Shown: positions 33,265-42,245 of the stretch, piece after piece
Layout of the letters: each line of letters starts with the position of its first letter
Numbering within the stretch: position 1 is the stretch's first letter
DNA from: Flavobacterium sp. LC2016-23
GTDB lineage: Bacteria > Bacteroidota > Bacteroidia > Flavobacteriales > Flavobacteriaceae
Assembly: GCF_009674775.1 (NCBI RefSeq)
Contig: NZ_WKKE01000006.1
Location: forward strand, 62,001-126,000
Length of the DNA stretch: 64,000 nucleotides
Direction: 5' to 3'
Program-made: the position numbers and the translations under genes
The notes under the pieces: model-generated
Seen by the model: the letters and a program-made list of their open reading frames with translations, nothing else
Told to the model about the DNA's origin: nothing
The model's database searches: none

Positions 33265-36099
33265 ATGAAAACTATTTCTCTTCAGGGAATTCTTTTATAC
33301 TTTGTTTTTATACTTTCATTCTATTCTTTCGGGCAAAATAAATCAGAAAGGGATTTGATTTTGATTGACAAAGGCTGGCGTTTTTCTTTTGGCCATTTGT
33401 CTGATACTGAAAAGGATTTCGGACACGCTACAGGTTATTTTTCCTATTTATCAAAAACAGGATTTGGCGACGGACCAGCTGCACCGGGCTTTGATGATCG
33501 AGCCTGGAGGAAGTTAGATCTTCCGCACGATTGGGTAGTGGAACAGCCTTTTAGCGAAAAAGCGAGTTTTAGCCACGGATTTAAAGCAGCAGGAAAAGGT
33601 TTTCCTGAAAAAAGTATTGGCTGGTACCGAAAAAAAATCGAAATCCCGCAGTCCGATCTCGGACGGATTATTTCCTTAAAATTTGATGGTGTTTTCAGGA
33701 ATTCCAAAGTTTGGTTCAATGGGCATTTTCTGGGAACGGAAGAAAGCGGCTATAACGGTTTTGAATATGATGTTACGGCATACATTAATTACGGAGGCGA
33801 AAATACAATTGTCGTCCGTGCCGATGCATCGATGGAAGAAGGATGGTTTTACGAAGGGGCCGGAATTTACAGGCATGTTTATCTTCAAAAAACAAATCAG
33901 CTGCATATCATCCAAAATGGAACGTATGTCACCTCTGAAATCAAAAATGATATAGCGGAAGTCACAGCAGAAGTAACCATTGAAAACAAAGGAAATTATA
34001 AAGGGCCGATTGAAATCGTGCAAAATATCGTTGATGCATCAGGAAATCAGATTGCCACTGTTTCTGAAAATGCGACGGCGCCTGATTTTTATAAAACAGT
34101 AAAATATACTTCAAAATTAACAGTAAAGAATCCGCTGTTATGGGATCTTGATTCGCCTAATTTGTATCGTTTGGTAACTGAGATCCGACAAGGCGATAAG
34201 GTCCTGGACCGTTATGAAACTTCTTTGGGAATAAGAACAATTCGGTTTGATGCCGAAAAAGGTTTCTTTCTGAATGGCAAAAACATAAAACTTCAGGGTA
34301 CCAATAATCATCAGGATCATGCAGGATTAGGAACTGCGCTGCCGGATGAATTGCAGTATTTCCGAATTCAGAAGCTAAAGGAAATGGGGTCAAACGCCTA
34401 TCGCTGCTCTCATAATCCGCCCACTCCGGAATTGCTGGAAGCCTGCGACAAACTGGGAATGCTGGTCATTGATGAAACACGTCTGATGGGAATTAACGAC
34501 TACCACCTGAACGATCTGAAAAGAATGATCGAACGGGACCGTAATCATCCTAGTATTTTTTGCTGGTCGGTTGGAAATGAAGAATGGAATATTGAAGGAA
34601 ATAGCACCGGCGAACGTATTACCAATGTCATGCAGGGTTTTTCGAAAAGCATAGATCCCACAAGACCGGTAACGGTTGGAATCAGCAGCGGTTTTAAGAG
34701 TGGAATTTCATCGGTTGTTGAAATTATGGGGTACAACTATCTTGGAAACGGAGATATTGACGCACACCACAATGAATTTAAACAACAACCCGGAATGGGA
34801 ACGGAGGAAGGTTCTACTTTTGCGACACGCGGGGTTTATGTTACAGATGATGCCAAACACTATCAGAGTGCGTATGATAAAAAACCACGCCCGTCTTTTT
34901 ACAGTATTGAAGAAGGCTGGAAGTTTTATGCGGAACGTCCTTATCTGGCCGGAATGTTTATCTGGACCGGTTTCGATTACCGCGGAGAACCAACTCCGTA
35001 CGGATGGCCTTCGGTTACTTCTTATTTCGGTATGATGGATGTTTGCGGTTTTCCGAAAGACAATGTGTATTATCTTAAATCCTGGTGGGGAAAAGAACCG
35101 GTTCTACATCTGTTGCCACACTGGAACTGGGCTGGGAGAGAAGGGAAGGAAATCGATGTCTGGGCCTATTCTAATTGTGATGAAGTCGAACTGTTTCTAA
35201 ACAAAAAAAGCCTCGGAAAGAAAAAAATGGATCGTCTGGGACACTTAGAATGGAAAGTCAAATACCAGGCTGGAACTTTGGAAGCCATTGGATATAAAGA
35301 TGGAAAAAAAATACTGTCTGATGTTCAGAAAACAACAGAAATAGAGGAAAATATCAAGCTGACTGCCGATAAGCAAATTCTTCCTCATACAGACATAACG
35401 GTGGTAACCGTAGAATTAACAGACAAAAAAGGATTGCATGTGCCGAATACCAATGATGAAATTAAGTTTGAGGTAAAAGGAGGAAAGATTATTGGAACAG
35501 GAAATGGTAATCCGACATCACTGGAGAAAGATAAATTCCTCGATGAAATTACACTGGTTCCGATCACTAATTTTCAGGAAAGAAAAGCAACAACAGGGGA
35601 TGCCGCAACACCATTATCAGCCGATACGGAAGAAGGCTGGAAAGAAGCTTTTAAAGACAGGGATTATAAAAACCAGGCTCCGTCGTATGCGTACCGCGGC
35701 CAGTTTGAGCTGAAGAATAATGCCATAACCAATATTGTTAGTTTCTTTTATAAAAAAATCGGACTGGAGACGACTATTTTTGTCAATGGAAACAGAGTTC
35801 CGGCAACAGCGGAAGATTCTGACAAATACATTTTAAATCCCGGTATTTTAAGACAGGGAAAAAATACAATTCACATAGTGGCTAAGCCCCTTCAAAAATT
35901 AAAAGAGTGGGATGTGATGAATACCGATCCCGGAATAATTCAGATCATAACGCCCTCAGAACCCTGGAAGCGAAAACTTTTTAACGGATATGCACAGCTA
36001 ATTGTTCAGTCTGACGGCAGCGGAAATGATGTAGTGATTTCAGCCTCCGCCAAGCGTCTAAAGACAGCAGTTTTAACGATCACTTCGACCAAAAAATAA
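33265..36099 (+). CDS. Secreted GH2 beta-galactosidase-like enzyme with DUF4982-type tail
   Basis: 944 residues from ATG 33265, which gives a clean signal peptide (GILLYFVFILSFYSFGQ); a longer in-frame start at 33181 adds a second hydrophobic stretch. GH2 sugar-binding domain (GWRFSFG, WRKLDLPHDWVVEQPF, GWYRKKIEIP), Ig-like domain, then the TIM barrel with acid/base E439 in SVGNEEWNI and probable nucleophile E514 in GMGTEEGSTFATRG, and IWTGFDYRGEPTPYGWPS. Further beta domains (VDVWAYSNCDEVELFLN) follow. It should release a terminal beta-linked sugar outside the cytoplasm. The gene stands alone, with no Sus genes beside it. Confidence 0.9.
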   Translation: MKTISLQGILLYFVFILSFYSFGQNKSERDLILIDKGWRFSFGHLSDTEKDFGHATGYFSYLSKTGFGDGPAAPGFDDRAWRKLDLPHDWVVEQPFSEKASFSHGFKAAGKGFPEKSIGWYRKKIEIPQSDLGRIISLKFDGVFRNSKVWFNGHFLGTEESGYNGFEYDVTAYINYGGENTIVVRADASMEEGWFYEGAGIYRHVYLQKTNQLHIIQNGTYVTSEIKNDIAEVTAEVTIENKGNYKGPIEIVQNIVDASGNQIATVSENATAPDFYKTVKYTSKLTVKNPLLWDLDSPNLYRLVTEIRQGDKVLDRYETSLGIRTIRFDAEKGFFLNGKNIKLQGTNNHQDHAGLGTALPDELQYFRIQKLKEMGSNAYRCSHNPPTPELLEACDKLGMLVIDETRLMGINDYHLNDLKRMIERDRNHPSIFCWSVGNEEWNIEGNSTGERITNVMQGFSKSIDPTRPVTVGISSGFKSGISSVVEIMGYNYLGNGDIDAHHNEFKQQPGMGTEEGSTFATRGVYVTDDAKHYQSAYDKKPRPSFYSIEEGWKFYAERPYLAGMFIWTGFDYRGEPTPYGWPSVTSYFGMMDVCGFPKDNVYYLKSWWGKEPVLHLLPHWNWAGREGKEIDVWAYSNCDEVELFLNKKSLGKKKMDRLGHLEWKVKYQAGTLEAIGYKDGKKILSDVQKTTEIEENIKLTADKQILPHTDITVVTVELTDKKGLHVPNTNDEIKFEVKGGKIIGTGNGNPTSLEKDKFLDEITLVPITNFQERKATTGDAATPLSADTEEGWKEAFKDRDYKNQAPSYAYRGQFELKNNAITNIVSFFYKKIGLETTIFVNGNRVPATAEDSDKYILNPGILRQGKNTIHIVAKPLQKLKEWDVMNTDPGIIQIITPSEPWKRKLFNGYAQLIVQSDGSGNDVVISASAKRLKTAVLTITSTKK

Positions 36100-36122
36100 T
36101 AAAAGGCCATCACAATTTGAAT

Positions 36123-36167
36123 AAAAAAATGGCTGTAAAATTTTAAACTTTTACAGCCATTTTTTTA
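36123..36167. terminator. Bidirectional terminator after the GH2 gene
   Basis: AAAAAAATGGCTGTAAAA pairs with TTTTACAGCCATTTTTTT, a 17-18 bp stem between convergent genes. Confidence 0.88.
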
Positions 36168-36170
36168 CCC

Positions 36171-36201
36171 TGCGACTGCGACTGCGACTGCGACTGCGAC
36201 T
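36171..36201. repeat. Hexanucleotide array (TGCGAC)n
   Basis: Five consecutive TGCGAC units lie between the terminator and the stop codon of the MBL-fold gene. The unit is the core of the 13-nt GAAAACTGCGACT repeats near 6195 and 58257. Confidence 0.85.
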
Positions 36202-36212
36202 GAGCCCTGAGC

Positions 36213-37394
36213 CTAATTAACCTCCTTCTTATACCCCAGTTTCCATTCGTTTTTTTCTTTGAAATAAGTCTCTGTTACAGCAACATTTGTGGCATCTTTA
36301 CCTTCCAGTTTAATTATTTCAATGTAAGTTAGAACCACTGTATTTTCATTAGAAGACACAATCCTGAAATCTTCAGCAGTCAGGGATTCTGTTTTAGTTT
36401 TCGGATCCGGATTAAAACTTTGCAGAAATTCATTTTTGTTTAGGTCTTTATGATCAGCAGTCTGCAAAATGAAATTGGCTGCTAAAAATGAATTCGCTAC
36501 CTCAGATTTTCCATTGAGAACAGCACTTAACAAATCATTTTCCTGTTTAGATAAAAGTTTCAGCAAAGGTTCTTCTTTAATGTATTTGCTTAATTCATAA
36601 GTAGTAACCGGTCCGTTATGCGTCGGATAAATCGTTTTCACCTTATTTTCAAGTGCAATTTTTTCAATGACTTTTAAATTCTGGTCTGCCAGTTGTTTGT
36701 TTTCGTGAAAAAAATGTTCCCTTACATGATGGCCGTCAGGAGCCAGTCCGCCTCCCTGAGATTTAAAGGTTCCTACGAAAGCATCTCCGACAAAAAGATT
36801 TTCACCAATCAGAACCAATAAATCACCGGGTGTATGTCCGCCTTTAATCGGAATGATTTTACCGATTATGCCGTAAGGGGCAAGATCGATAGTAGTGTCA
36901 ACAATAATATCGGGCGTAAAAGGCGGATAACTTAAATCGGAATAAGGGCGAAGCCGGTTTCCCCAGATGCTGACATCTTCCGATTTTTGCAGCTCTGTTT
37001 TGCCAGAAGTAAACTTTTCCAGATCAGCTCTGCTTCCGGCGATCTTAGTTTTGAAGGTCTGTTGTAAAAATCGGGCATTTCCCGCGTGATCGCCATGGCC
37101 GTGCGTGACAATGGCCAACGTAATATTTTCAGGTTTAAATCCTAATTTTTTTATTGAATTTACCAGACTGTCCTGATATCCTGCAACGGGAACGCCTGTG
37201 TCAATTAAGATTAATTTTTCTGAATTGCCTTTTATAAGATAAGCTTCAGAAAAATAATTACTGATATGATACACTCCGACTTTACGGTTGTCATTTTTGT
37301 TTTGTGCAGCTGCAGTAAAAGTTGCGATACACATTAGAAAGAGAAACACTAAAGAAAAGCGTTCCCTATTGTTTGAATACATTGTCTTTTTCAT
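36213..37394 (-). CDS. Secreted metallo-beta-lactamase-fold hydrolase with NTF2-like tail
   Basis: 393 residues from ATG 37394 (an ATG four codons later and a TTG twelve codons earlier are alternatives), with signal peptide (FSLVFLFLMCIATFTAAAQ). The MBL metal site THGHGDHAGN is near residue 103, followed by GGHTPGDLLVLIGENLFVGDAF and YPTHNGPV, giving a two-zinc hydrolase. The last ~110 residues (LSAVLNGKSEVANSFLAANF ... ETYFKEKNEWKLGYKKEVN) look like a DUF4440/SnoaL NTF2-like domain. The substrate is unknown and a true beta-lactam role cannot be claimed. It lies head-to-tail downstream of a Crp/Fnr gene. Confidence 0.82.
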   Translation of the reverse strand: MKKTMYSNNRERFSLVFLFLMCIATFTAAAQNKNDNRKVGVYHISNYFSEAYLIKGNSEKLILIDTGVPVAGYQDSLVNSIKKLGFKPENITLAIVTHGHGDHAGNARFLQQTFKTKIAGSRADLEKFTSGKTELQKSEDVSIWGNRLRPYSDLSYPPFTPDIIVDTTIDLAPYGIIGKIIPIKGGHTPGDLLVLIGENLFVGDAFVGTFKSQGGGLAPDGHHVREHFFHENKQLADQNLKVIEKIALENKVKTIYPTHNGPVTTYELSKYIKEEPLLKLLSKQENDLLSAVLNGKSEVANSFLAANFILQTADHKDLNKNEFLQSFNPDPKTKTESLTAEDFRIVSSNENTVVLTYIEIIKLEGKDATNVAVTETYFKEKNEWKLGYKKEVN

Positions 37395-37495
37395 TTTTAT
37401 GATATTAAAATTATTTGTCCTTATTGACAATGCAAATCTGGGGCAGAATAAGAAAAATAAAAATGAACTGGTTTAGGAAATAAGGTTGAACTGGT

Positions 37496-38083
37496 TTAAC
37501 TTTTTGATGTTTTTCCGTTTCGGATTTTGCTGAGGTATTCTGTACTGAAACCCAGATACGAAGCCAGTGCGTACTGGGGAACCCGCCTGGCAATTGCAGC
37601 ATATTTGCTCATAAATTCATCGTAACGTTCTTCGGCAGTTTTGGTAAAATTAGACAGGAGTCTTTTTTGCTGGAAGGCTAATGAGCGCTGGGTAATGATG
37701 CGTTCGAATTTTTCAAGTTTGGGAATTTCTGCCAAAAATCGTTGCTCGTCTTCATAAGCGATCTGAATGAGAATTGAATCTTCGAGTGCTTCTACAAATA
37801 AAGTAGCAGGTTCCTGATAGATCAGACTGCTGTAATCAGAAATCCACCAGTCTTCTATGGCAAAAGATAAGGTATGTTCTTTGCCTTCATTGTCTACAAG
37901 ATACCCCCGTAACGCACCTTTAACGACATAACTTTTATGCTGGCATACAAAACCCGGCTGTACGATAAACTGTCTTTTTTTGACCTTTGTAATTTTCAAA
38001 AAGCCAGCCAGATGATTTTTTTCATCATCGGTCAGATCCACATATCTGGAAATATAATCTATAACGGGTAGTAAATCCTTCAT
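37496..38083 (-). CDS. Crp/Fnr-family transcriptional regulator
   Basis: 195 residues: a cNMP-type sensor barrel (KKRQFIVQPGFVCQHKSYVV, GALRGYLVDNEGKEHTLSFA) and a C-terminal HTH (VPQYALASYLGFSTEYLSKI). It belongs to the Bacteroidota Crp group without Fe-S cysteines. The gene is divergent from an AraC regulator and upstream of the MBL-fold hydrolase, either of which may be a target. A -7 box TATCTTTG (38095-38088 on the minus strand) ends 4 nt before the ATG, so the message is probably leaderless. Confidence 0.88.
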   Translation of the reverse strand: MKDLLPVIDYISRYVDLTDDEKNHLAGFLKITKVKKRQFIVQPGFVCQHKSYVVKGALRGYLVDNEGKEHTLSFAIEDWWISDYSSLIYQEPATLFVEALEDSILIQIAYEDEQRFLAEIPKLEKFERIITQRSLAFQQKRLLSNFTKTAEERYDEFMSKYAAIARRVPQYALASYLGFSTEYLSKIRNGKTSKS

Positions 38084-38087
38084 CTGA

Positions 38088-38095
38088 CAAAGATA
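38088..38095 (-). promoter_or_regulatory. -7 element touching the Crp/Fnr start codon
   Basis: TATCTTTG on the minus strand, followed by TCAG and the ATG. No good -33 TTG is seen. Confidence 0.45.
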
Positions 38096-38172
38096 AAATA
38101 TTATTAATGGAACAGGAAGGATCTGTTTTTATTCTTTAACATTTGCAGATGTAAATCTTTGTTTGAATTTCA

Positions 38173-38180
38173 TAACTTTG
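38173..38180 (+). promoter_or_regulatory. -7 element touching the AraC start codon
   Basis: TAACTTTG ends 4 nt before ATG 38185. The preceding 16 bases, TTTGTTTGAATTTCAT (38158-38173), recur at 39079-39094 downstream of the gene. Confidence 0.45.
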
Positions 38181-38184
38181 CCTT

Positions 38185-39057
38185 ATGAAGGAGAACACTA
38201 TTTCGGAACCACTTGATTTTAATACTTCTGACTTAAAGCTGAAAGGATTTAAAGTGTATGAGGCCGGAAACGATTGCAATGCCATACCGACTTATAATCG
38301 CAGGGATTTTTACAAAATCTGTATCAATACAGGTCAGAATATCATTCAGTATGCAGACCGGGGTATTGAAACCGACGGAACCATTCTGTTTTTCGGAAAT
38401 CCGCATATTCCCTATTCCTGGGAAGTAATTTCTCCAGCCTATCATGGCTTTGCCTGTGTTTTTACCGAAGAATTTCTGAAGGTCAATGACCGTTCGGAAA
38501 GCCTTCATGAATGTCCGTTGTTTAAAATCAGCGGAACGCCAATCTTTTATTTATCGGCAGAACAAAAAGAGTTTGTGACTTCTCTTTTTCAGAAAATGAT
38601 TGTAGAACAGGATACCGATTATGTGTTTAAAGACGATTTAATCCGCAATTATATCAATCTGATTATTCATGAATCGATGAAAATGCAGCCTTCGGAAAAT
38701 TTCTTTAAACATAAAAATGCATCTGCAAGAATTACATCCTTATTTCTGGAGCTTTTAGAAAGACAATTTCCAATTGAAACTAAGAATCAGCCCCTTGTCT
38801 TGAAAAACCCGCAGGATTATGCACAAAATCTGGCGGTTCACGTCAATCACCTGAATCGTTCGGTAAAAGAAATTACAGGAAAATCGACGACAGCACACAT
38901 TACCGAAAGAATTATCAGTGAAGCAAAAGCCTTGCTGCAGCATACCGATTGGAGTATTGCCGACATCGGATATTCCCTTGGATTTGAATATCCGAGTTAT
39001 TTCAATAATTACTTCAAAAGGCTTACAGGAACGGTTCCGAAATCGTTACGGATGTAA
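38185..39057 (+). CDS. AraC-family transcriptional regulator
   Basis: 290 residues: an N-terminal cupin-type sensor (about 20-150) and a C-terminal two-helix-turn-helix AraC domain, with NLAVHVNHLNRSVKEITGKS for the first HTH and SIADIGYSLGFEYPSYFNNYFKRLTGTVP for the second (near residues 255-285). The ligand is not identifiable. It is divergent from a Crp/Fnr gene 101 bases away and upstream of a small cupin gene that may be its target. Confidence 0.92.
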   Translation: MKENTISEPLDFNTSDLKLKGFKVYEAGNDCNAIPTYNRRDFYKICINTGQNIIQYADRGIETDGTILFFGNPHIPYSWEVISPAYHGFACVFTEEFLKVNDRSESLHECPLFKISGTPIFYLSAEQKEFVTSLFQKMIVEQDTDYVFKDDLIRNYINLIIHESMKMQPSENFFKHKNASARITSLFLELLERQFPIETKNQPLVLKNPQDYAQNLAVHVNHLNRSVKEITGKSTTAHITERIISEAKALLQHTDWSIADIGYSLGFEYPSYFNNYFKRLTGTVPKSLRM

Positions 39058-39313
39058 ATTGTTTCAAATTCTTAATTTTTTGTTTGAATTTCATTATTTC
39101 TGATCGGATTTACCGTAGTAAATTTGCCCTCAGAATACAGAATTATTGATCAGATTTCTTTTACCGTCTAAACATAAACTTCCATAAGCACACTCTCGCT
39201 TGATTTAGTTCCGGTACTGACAATAAAATAAAGCTTTATAATAAGATAAGGCTAATGGGCAATACTCAATAAATTTTTAAATAGAAAACTAAACTCAATT
39301 AATAACTAACTTT

Positions 39314-39721
39314 ATGTCAACAAAATACACCACAGTTACTGAAGAAGGGAAAGTTTCGAATTCGTTTATGACGGGCGATGTTTCTTATAAAAAGCAAACC
39401 AGCGATATTCATCCCGAAAATACGCTGATCAAAGATGTTACTTTTGAACCCGGTTCGAGATGCAACTGGCATATCAACTCTAGTTTGCAGCTGTTTATCG
39501 CGACAGACGGAATTGGCTATTATCAGGAAAGAGGCAAAGGAATGAAATTGATCCATAAAGGGCAGGTGCTTACGGTATTACCTGGTGTAGAACACTGGTA
39601 CGGGGCCACGCCTTTCAGCCGGTTTTCGCATATAGCCATTATTACGGAAATCGATAAAGGCAAAGGAATCTGGTTAGAAAGCGTAACCGACGAAGAATAC
39701 AATAGTTTTGGGAAGAGTTAG
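39314..39721 (+). CDS. Small cupin-domain protein
   Basis: 135 residues forming a single cupin barrel. DVTFEPGSRCNWHIN (near residue 47) and a later LTVLPGVEHWYGATP (near 92) are the two cupin motifs, with histidines suited to bind a metal, though the first motif keeps only one clear histidine. Proteins of this size beside AraC genes are often annotated as carboxymuconolactone-decarboxylase-associated or quercetinase-like cupins. No substrate is assigned. Confidence 0.82.
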   Translation: MSTKYTTVTEEGKVSNSFMTGDVSYKKQTSDIHPENTLIKDVTFEPGSRCNWHINSSLQLFIATDGIGYYQERGKGMKLIHKGQVLTVLPGVEHWYGATPFSRFSHIAIITEIDKGKGIWLESVTDEEYNSFGKS

Positions 39722-39795
39722 TAAGGTACTAAGTCTCTAAGCTGCTAAGGTCCTGAGAAAAGAAAAAACTTAGAACCTTAGCAGCTCAGTAGCTT
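39722..39795. repeat. Inverted repeat GCTGCTAAGGT/ACCTTAGCAGC
   Basis: AAGTCTCTAAGCTGCTAAGG faces CTTAGAACCTTAGCAGCTCA; the inner arms GCTGCTAAGGT and ACCTTAGCAGC are perfect. It follows the cupin stop codon directly and could terminate transcription. Confidence 0.7.
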
Positions 39796-39796
39796 A

Positions 39797-39833
39797 TAAA
39801 AAAAATAAACCCCTGAACATTGCTGTCCAGGGG
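39797..39833 (-). terminator. Intrinsic terminator of the DUF4142 gene
   Basis: On the minus strand CCCCTG and CAGGGG form a GC-rich stem (39833 to 39810), followed by TTTATTTTTTTT. Confidence 0.82.
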
Positions 39834-39862
39834 CTCCCCAAAAAAAAATACCAATACCAATT

Positions 39863-40450
39863 CTATTTTTTGTCTAAGTTTTGTTTAAGCAATTTAGCAT
39901 GTTCTAAATGTGCTGTTAAACCTGCAATGCTATTAGATGCCCAAACTTTTACGTCTTCATCTTTAGCATCCTCAGACGTTTTTCTTAGTTTATCAATTGC
40001 TTTTTCGTGACCGTCGATCATCATGTCAGCAAATTTTTTGTCAAAATCAATACCTGATTTTTCATTTAATTTATTGTACTCTTCCTGTCCTTCTTCAGTT
40101 AAAGATGTTGGAAGTGTGAAATTTTTTGCTTTAGCCAAAGCACTTACTTCAGAAGCAGACTTAGTATGCTCATCAACAAGCATTTTACCAAATTTTTTCA
40201 CTTCTACATTCGTACTTTTAGTCTGAGCCAGTTTTCCGATTTCGATTTCAGCTAAATTCACTTCAGCGATATCTACTAAAAATTCAGAATCGTCTTTTTT
40301 ATCTTCTATAGAGTCAAATTTGGCTTCATTAGTATCTTCAGCAACCTCTTTTGGATCTTCTTGTTTAGTTTCATTTTTGCAGGAATTCAGGAATATAATG
40401 ATTAATCCGGCACCTAAAATAACTTTCCCTGCTAGTAGTAACTTTTTCAT
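39863..40450 (-). CDS. DUF4142 lipoprotein
   Basis: 195 residues beginning MKKLLLAGKVILGAGLIIIF-LNSC with a lipobox, an acidic linker, then the four-helix DUF4142 (ferritin-like) domain: FLVDIAEVNLAEIEIGKLAQ, VKKFGKMLVDEHTKSASEVS, KKFADMMIDGHEKAIDKLRK and WASNSIAGLTAHLEHAKLLK, with the repeated H-x-x-A/S pattern of the family. Such envelope proteins are common stress-induced products with unclear biochemistry. It stands at the edge of the stress-gene cluster and has its own terminator. Confidence 0.88.
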   Translation of the reverse strand: MKKLLLAGKVILGAGLIIIFLNSCKNETKQEDPKEVAEDTNEAKFDSIEDKKDDSEFLVDIAEVNLAEIEIGKLAQTKSTNVEVKKFGKMLVDEHTKSASEVSALAKAKNFTLPTSLTEEGQEEYNKLNEKSGIDFDKKFADMMIDGHEKAIDKLRKTSEDAKDEDVKVWASNSIAGLTAHLEHAKLLKQNLDKK

Positions 40451-40743
40451 GATTTTATGGTTTAAATGTTATAGTGTAAAATTATTCAGAAAGGCTAAAG
40501 AATATTTTACACCATTTTTGAAAAATGTTACAGGATTTAAACATGCACCACTACTGGGGAATAATTTTCCATAAAAAAAGTATTGACCGCAAATCACTAG
40601 AACTATACTTCTTTTTTAAACTATTTGATTTGTAGTTAATTATGAAAAATTAATCAGAAATTGTATAACGAAATTCTTTTGGTTTATGAGGAATTTTGGG
40701 GCACCATATATACTTATCAATTCATCTAATAAAACGTATTACC
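40451..40743. promoter_or_regulatory. Spacer with AATTGTATAAC motif
   Basis: AATTGTATAACGAAATT starts at 40659. The first eleven bases recur at 47250-47260 in the other long promoter region of this cluster. No gene is seen. Confidence 0.4.
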
Positions 40744-40983
40744 ATGCCAGATCCGGAAACTAAAAATAAGGAGCAATACCAGATACTTTTAAAAAAAGGG
40801 TACAATCAGGAAAACGCTCTACGAATTGCCAATACTCCTGGTTCAGGAGTAAAGGGCGATAAAACAAAATCTTATGAAGAATGGACAAAAGACGAATTAT
40901 ACCAGGAAGCCAGAATAGTGGGAATTCCAGGTCGTTCGTATATGTCTAAAAAGAGTCTAATCAAATCATTACGCAAAAATTAG
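40744..40983 (+). CDS. Small DUF7218-like, Rho-N/SAP-like protein
   Basis: 79 residues from ATG 40744 (MPDPETKNKEQYQILLKKGY); a start 16 codons upstream gives an unlikely extension. The pattern KKGYNQENALRIANTPGSGV followed by YEEWTKDELYQEARIVGIPG-RSYMSKKSLIKSLR matches the small DUF7218 family, with a C-terminal helix-extended-helix of the Rho-N/SAP type that could bind nucleic acid. It lies 28 nt upstream of topoisomerase IB in the same direction, hinting at a linked role in DNA handling. Confidence 0.75.
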   Translation: MPDPETKNKEQYQILLKKGYNQENALRIANTPGSGVKGDKTKSYEEWTKDELYQEARIVGIPGRSYMSKKSLIKSLRKN

Positions 40984-41011
40984 AATGTAAAATTAAATTT
41001 CAGGAAATCAT

Positions 41012-42109
41012 ATGAATGCTAAAATCGCCCAGGGGAAACTAATGGAGCAATTAATAAAAGCACCACAATTAGTTTTAGAAAAATTAGATTTAGTATACGT
41101 AAATGATCACAAGCTTACAATACAACGTTGCAGAGAAGGTGAGGGTTTCGTATATAAAAAGAACGGCAGAAGTGTTAAAAGGAAAAGTGAATTAAAACGT
41201 TTTAACAGTTTAGTACTTCCGCCTGCCTGGGAAAATGTAAGGATAACAGATTTACCCAACGGGCATCTTCAGGCGGTAGGGACTGATGATAAAAACAGAA
41301 AACAATACAGATACCACACCAAGTGGAACCTGATTCGAAATCAGACAAAATTCTATAAAATAGCCGAATTCGGAAAGTTTCTTCCCAAAATCAGAAGGCA
41401 GGTCGATTTGGACCTCGAACAAAAAGAATGGGACAAAAACAAAGTAATAGCGCTTGTCATTCGGCTTATGGAGGAAACGCACATTAGAATCGGAAATGAA
41501 AAATACGCAAAAGACAACAAATCGTATGGCCTTTCGACTTTAAGAAAAAGACACATCAACATCGATCGGAATTCACTTCGTTTTGAGTTTGTCGGTAAAA
41601 AAGGAAAACAGCATACTATAACTACCAGAAATAAACAGCTGATCAAACTGGTAAGTCGCTGCGAAGAAATTCCGGGTTGGGAAGTTTTTAAATATTATGA
41701 TGAAAAGGGAGAACGAAAAGTGCTCGACAGTCATATGGTAAACGAATACCTGCATGAAATTTCGGGACAGCATTTTAGTGCGAAAGATTTCAGAACGTGG
41801 GCGGCATCGCTGATATTTTTTGAAACCTTACTAAATATCGGAATTGCTGAAGAAGAAAAAGAAATTAAAAAAAATATTCTTACAGCGATCGACAGTACCG
41901 CCGAAGCATTGGGAAATACCAGAAGTGTCTGTCGAAATTACTATGTGCATCCGTTAATTGTAGCCGGTTACGAAGACGGTTCTATCCGGGAATATTTTGA
42001 TAAAGTCCGTAAAAACAGAAGCAATCAAAAATATTTTTCACGTTCCGAAGTTGTTTTTTCCGAATTAATCGGAAGTTTTCAGCCCGAATTTTCAAACGGA
42101 TTGAGCTAA
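41012..42109 (+). CDS. Type IB DNA topoisomerase
   Basis: 365 residues of the poxvirus/bacterial topoisomerase IB family, relaxing supercoils through a 3'-phosphotyrosine. N domain with LPPAWENVRITDLPNGHLQAVG-type motif, YRYHTKWNLIRNQTKFYKIA; catalytic residues in EETHIRIGNEKYAKDNKSYG (first Arg), HFSAKDFRTWAAS (Lys/Arg-His region) and CRNYYVHPLI, where Y311 is the likely nucleophile. ATG 41042 is an alternative start. Common in stress-resistant Bacteroidota and not essential elsewhere. A hairpin follows. Confidence 0.92.
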   Translation: MNAKIAQGKLMEQLIKAPQLVLEKLDLVYVNDHKLTIQRCREGEGFVYKKNGRSVKRKSELKRFNSLVLPPAWENVRITDLPNGHLQAVGTDDKNRKQYRYHTKWNLIRNQTKFYKIAEFGKFLPKIRRQVDLDLEQKEWDKNKVIALVIRLMEETHIRIGNEKYAKDNKSYGLSTLRKRHINIDRNSLRFEFVGKKGKQHTITTRNKQLIKLVSRCEEIPGWEVFKYYDEKGERKVLDSHMVNEYLHEISGQHFSAKDFRTWAASLIFFETLLNIGIAEEEKEIKKNILTAIDSTAEALGNTRSVCRNYYVHPLIVAGYEDGSIREYFDKVRKNRSNQKYFSRSEVVFSELIGSFQPEFSNGLS

Positions 42110-42184
42110 AAATTGATCGTATAGAGTTAATGTAGTACGCTAAAAAACGGGAACTTTGAGACACAAGGAGTTTAGATTGGAAAG

Positions 42185-42222
42185 AAACGGCACATGTATC
42201 TTTTGGTAAATGTGTCGTTTTA
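42185..42222 (+). terminator. Intrinsic terminator after topoisomerase IB
   Basis: AAACGGCACAT (42185-42195) pairs with ATGTGTCGTTT (42210-42220) with one G-U pair, then TAATTT. Confidence 0.65.
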
Positions 42223-42245
42223 ATTTAAAATAAAATTATAAAGTT

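Noticed and set aside
36171..36201. Possible coding extension of the MBL-fold gene through the hexanucleotide array
   Set aside because: The stop codon at 36213 precedes the array and the hexamers lie in the 3' untranslated side.
36213..37394. Antibiotic-resistance metallo-beta-lactamase
   Set aside because: Only the general MBL fold metal motif is seen; the NTF2-like tail and context do not support a beta-lactamase claim.
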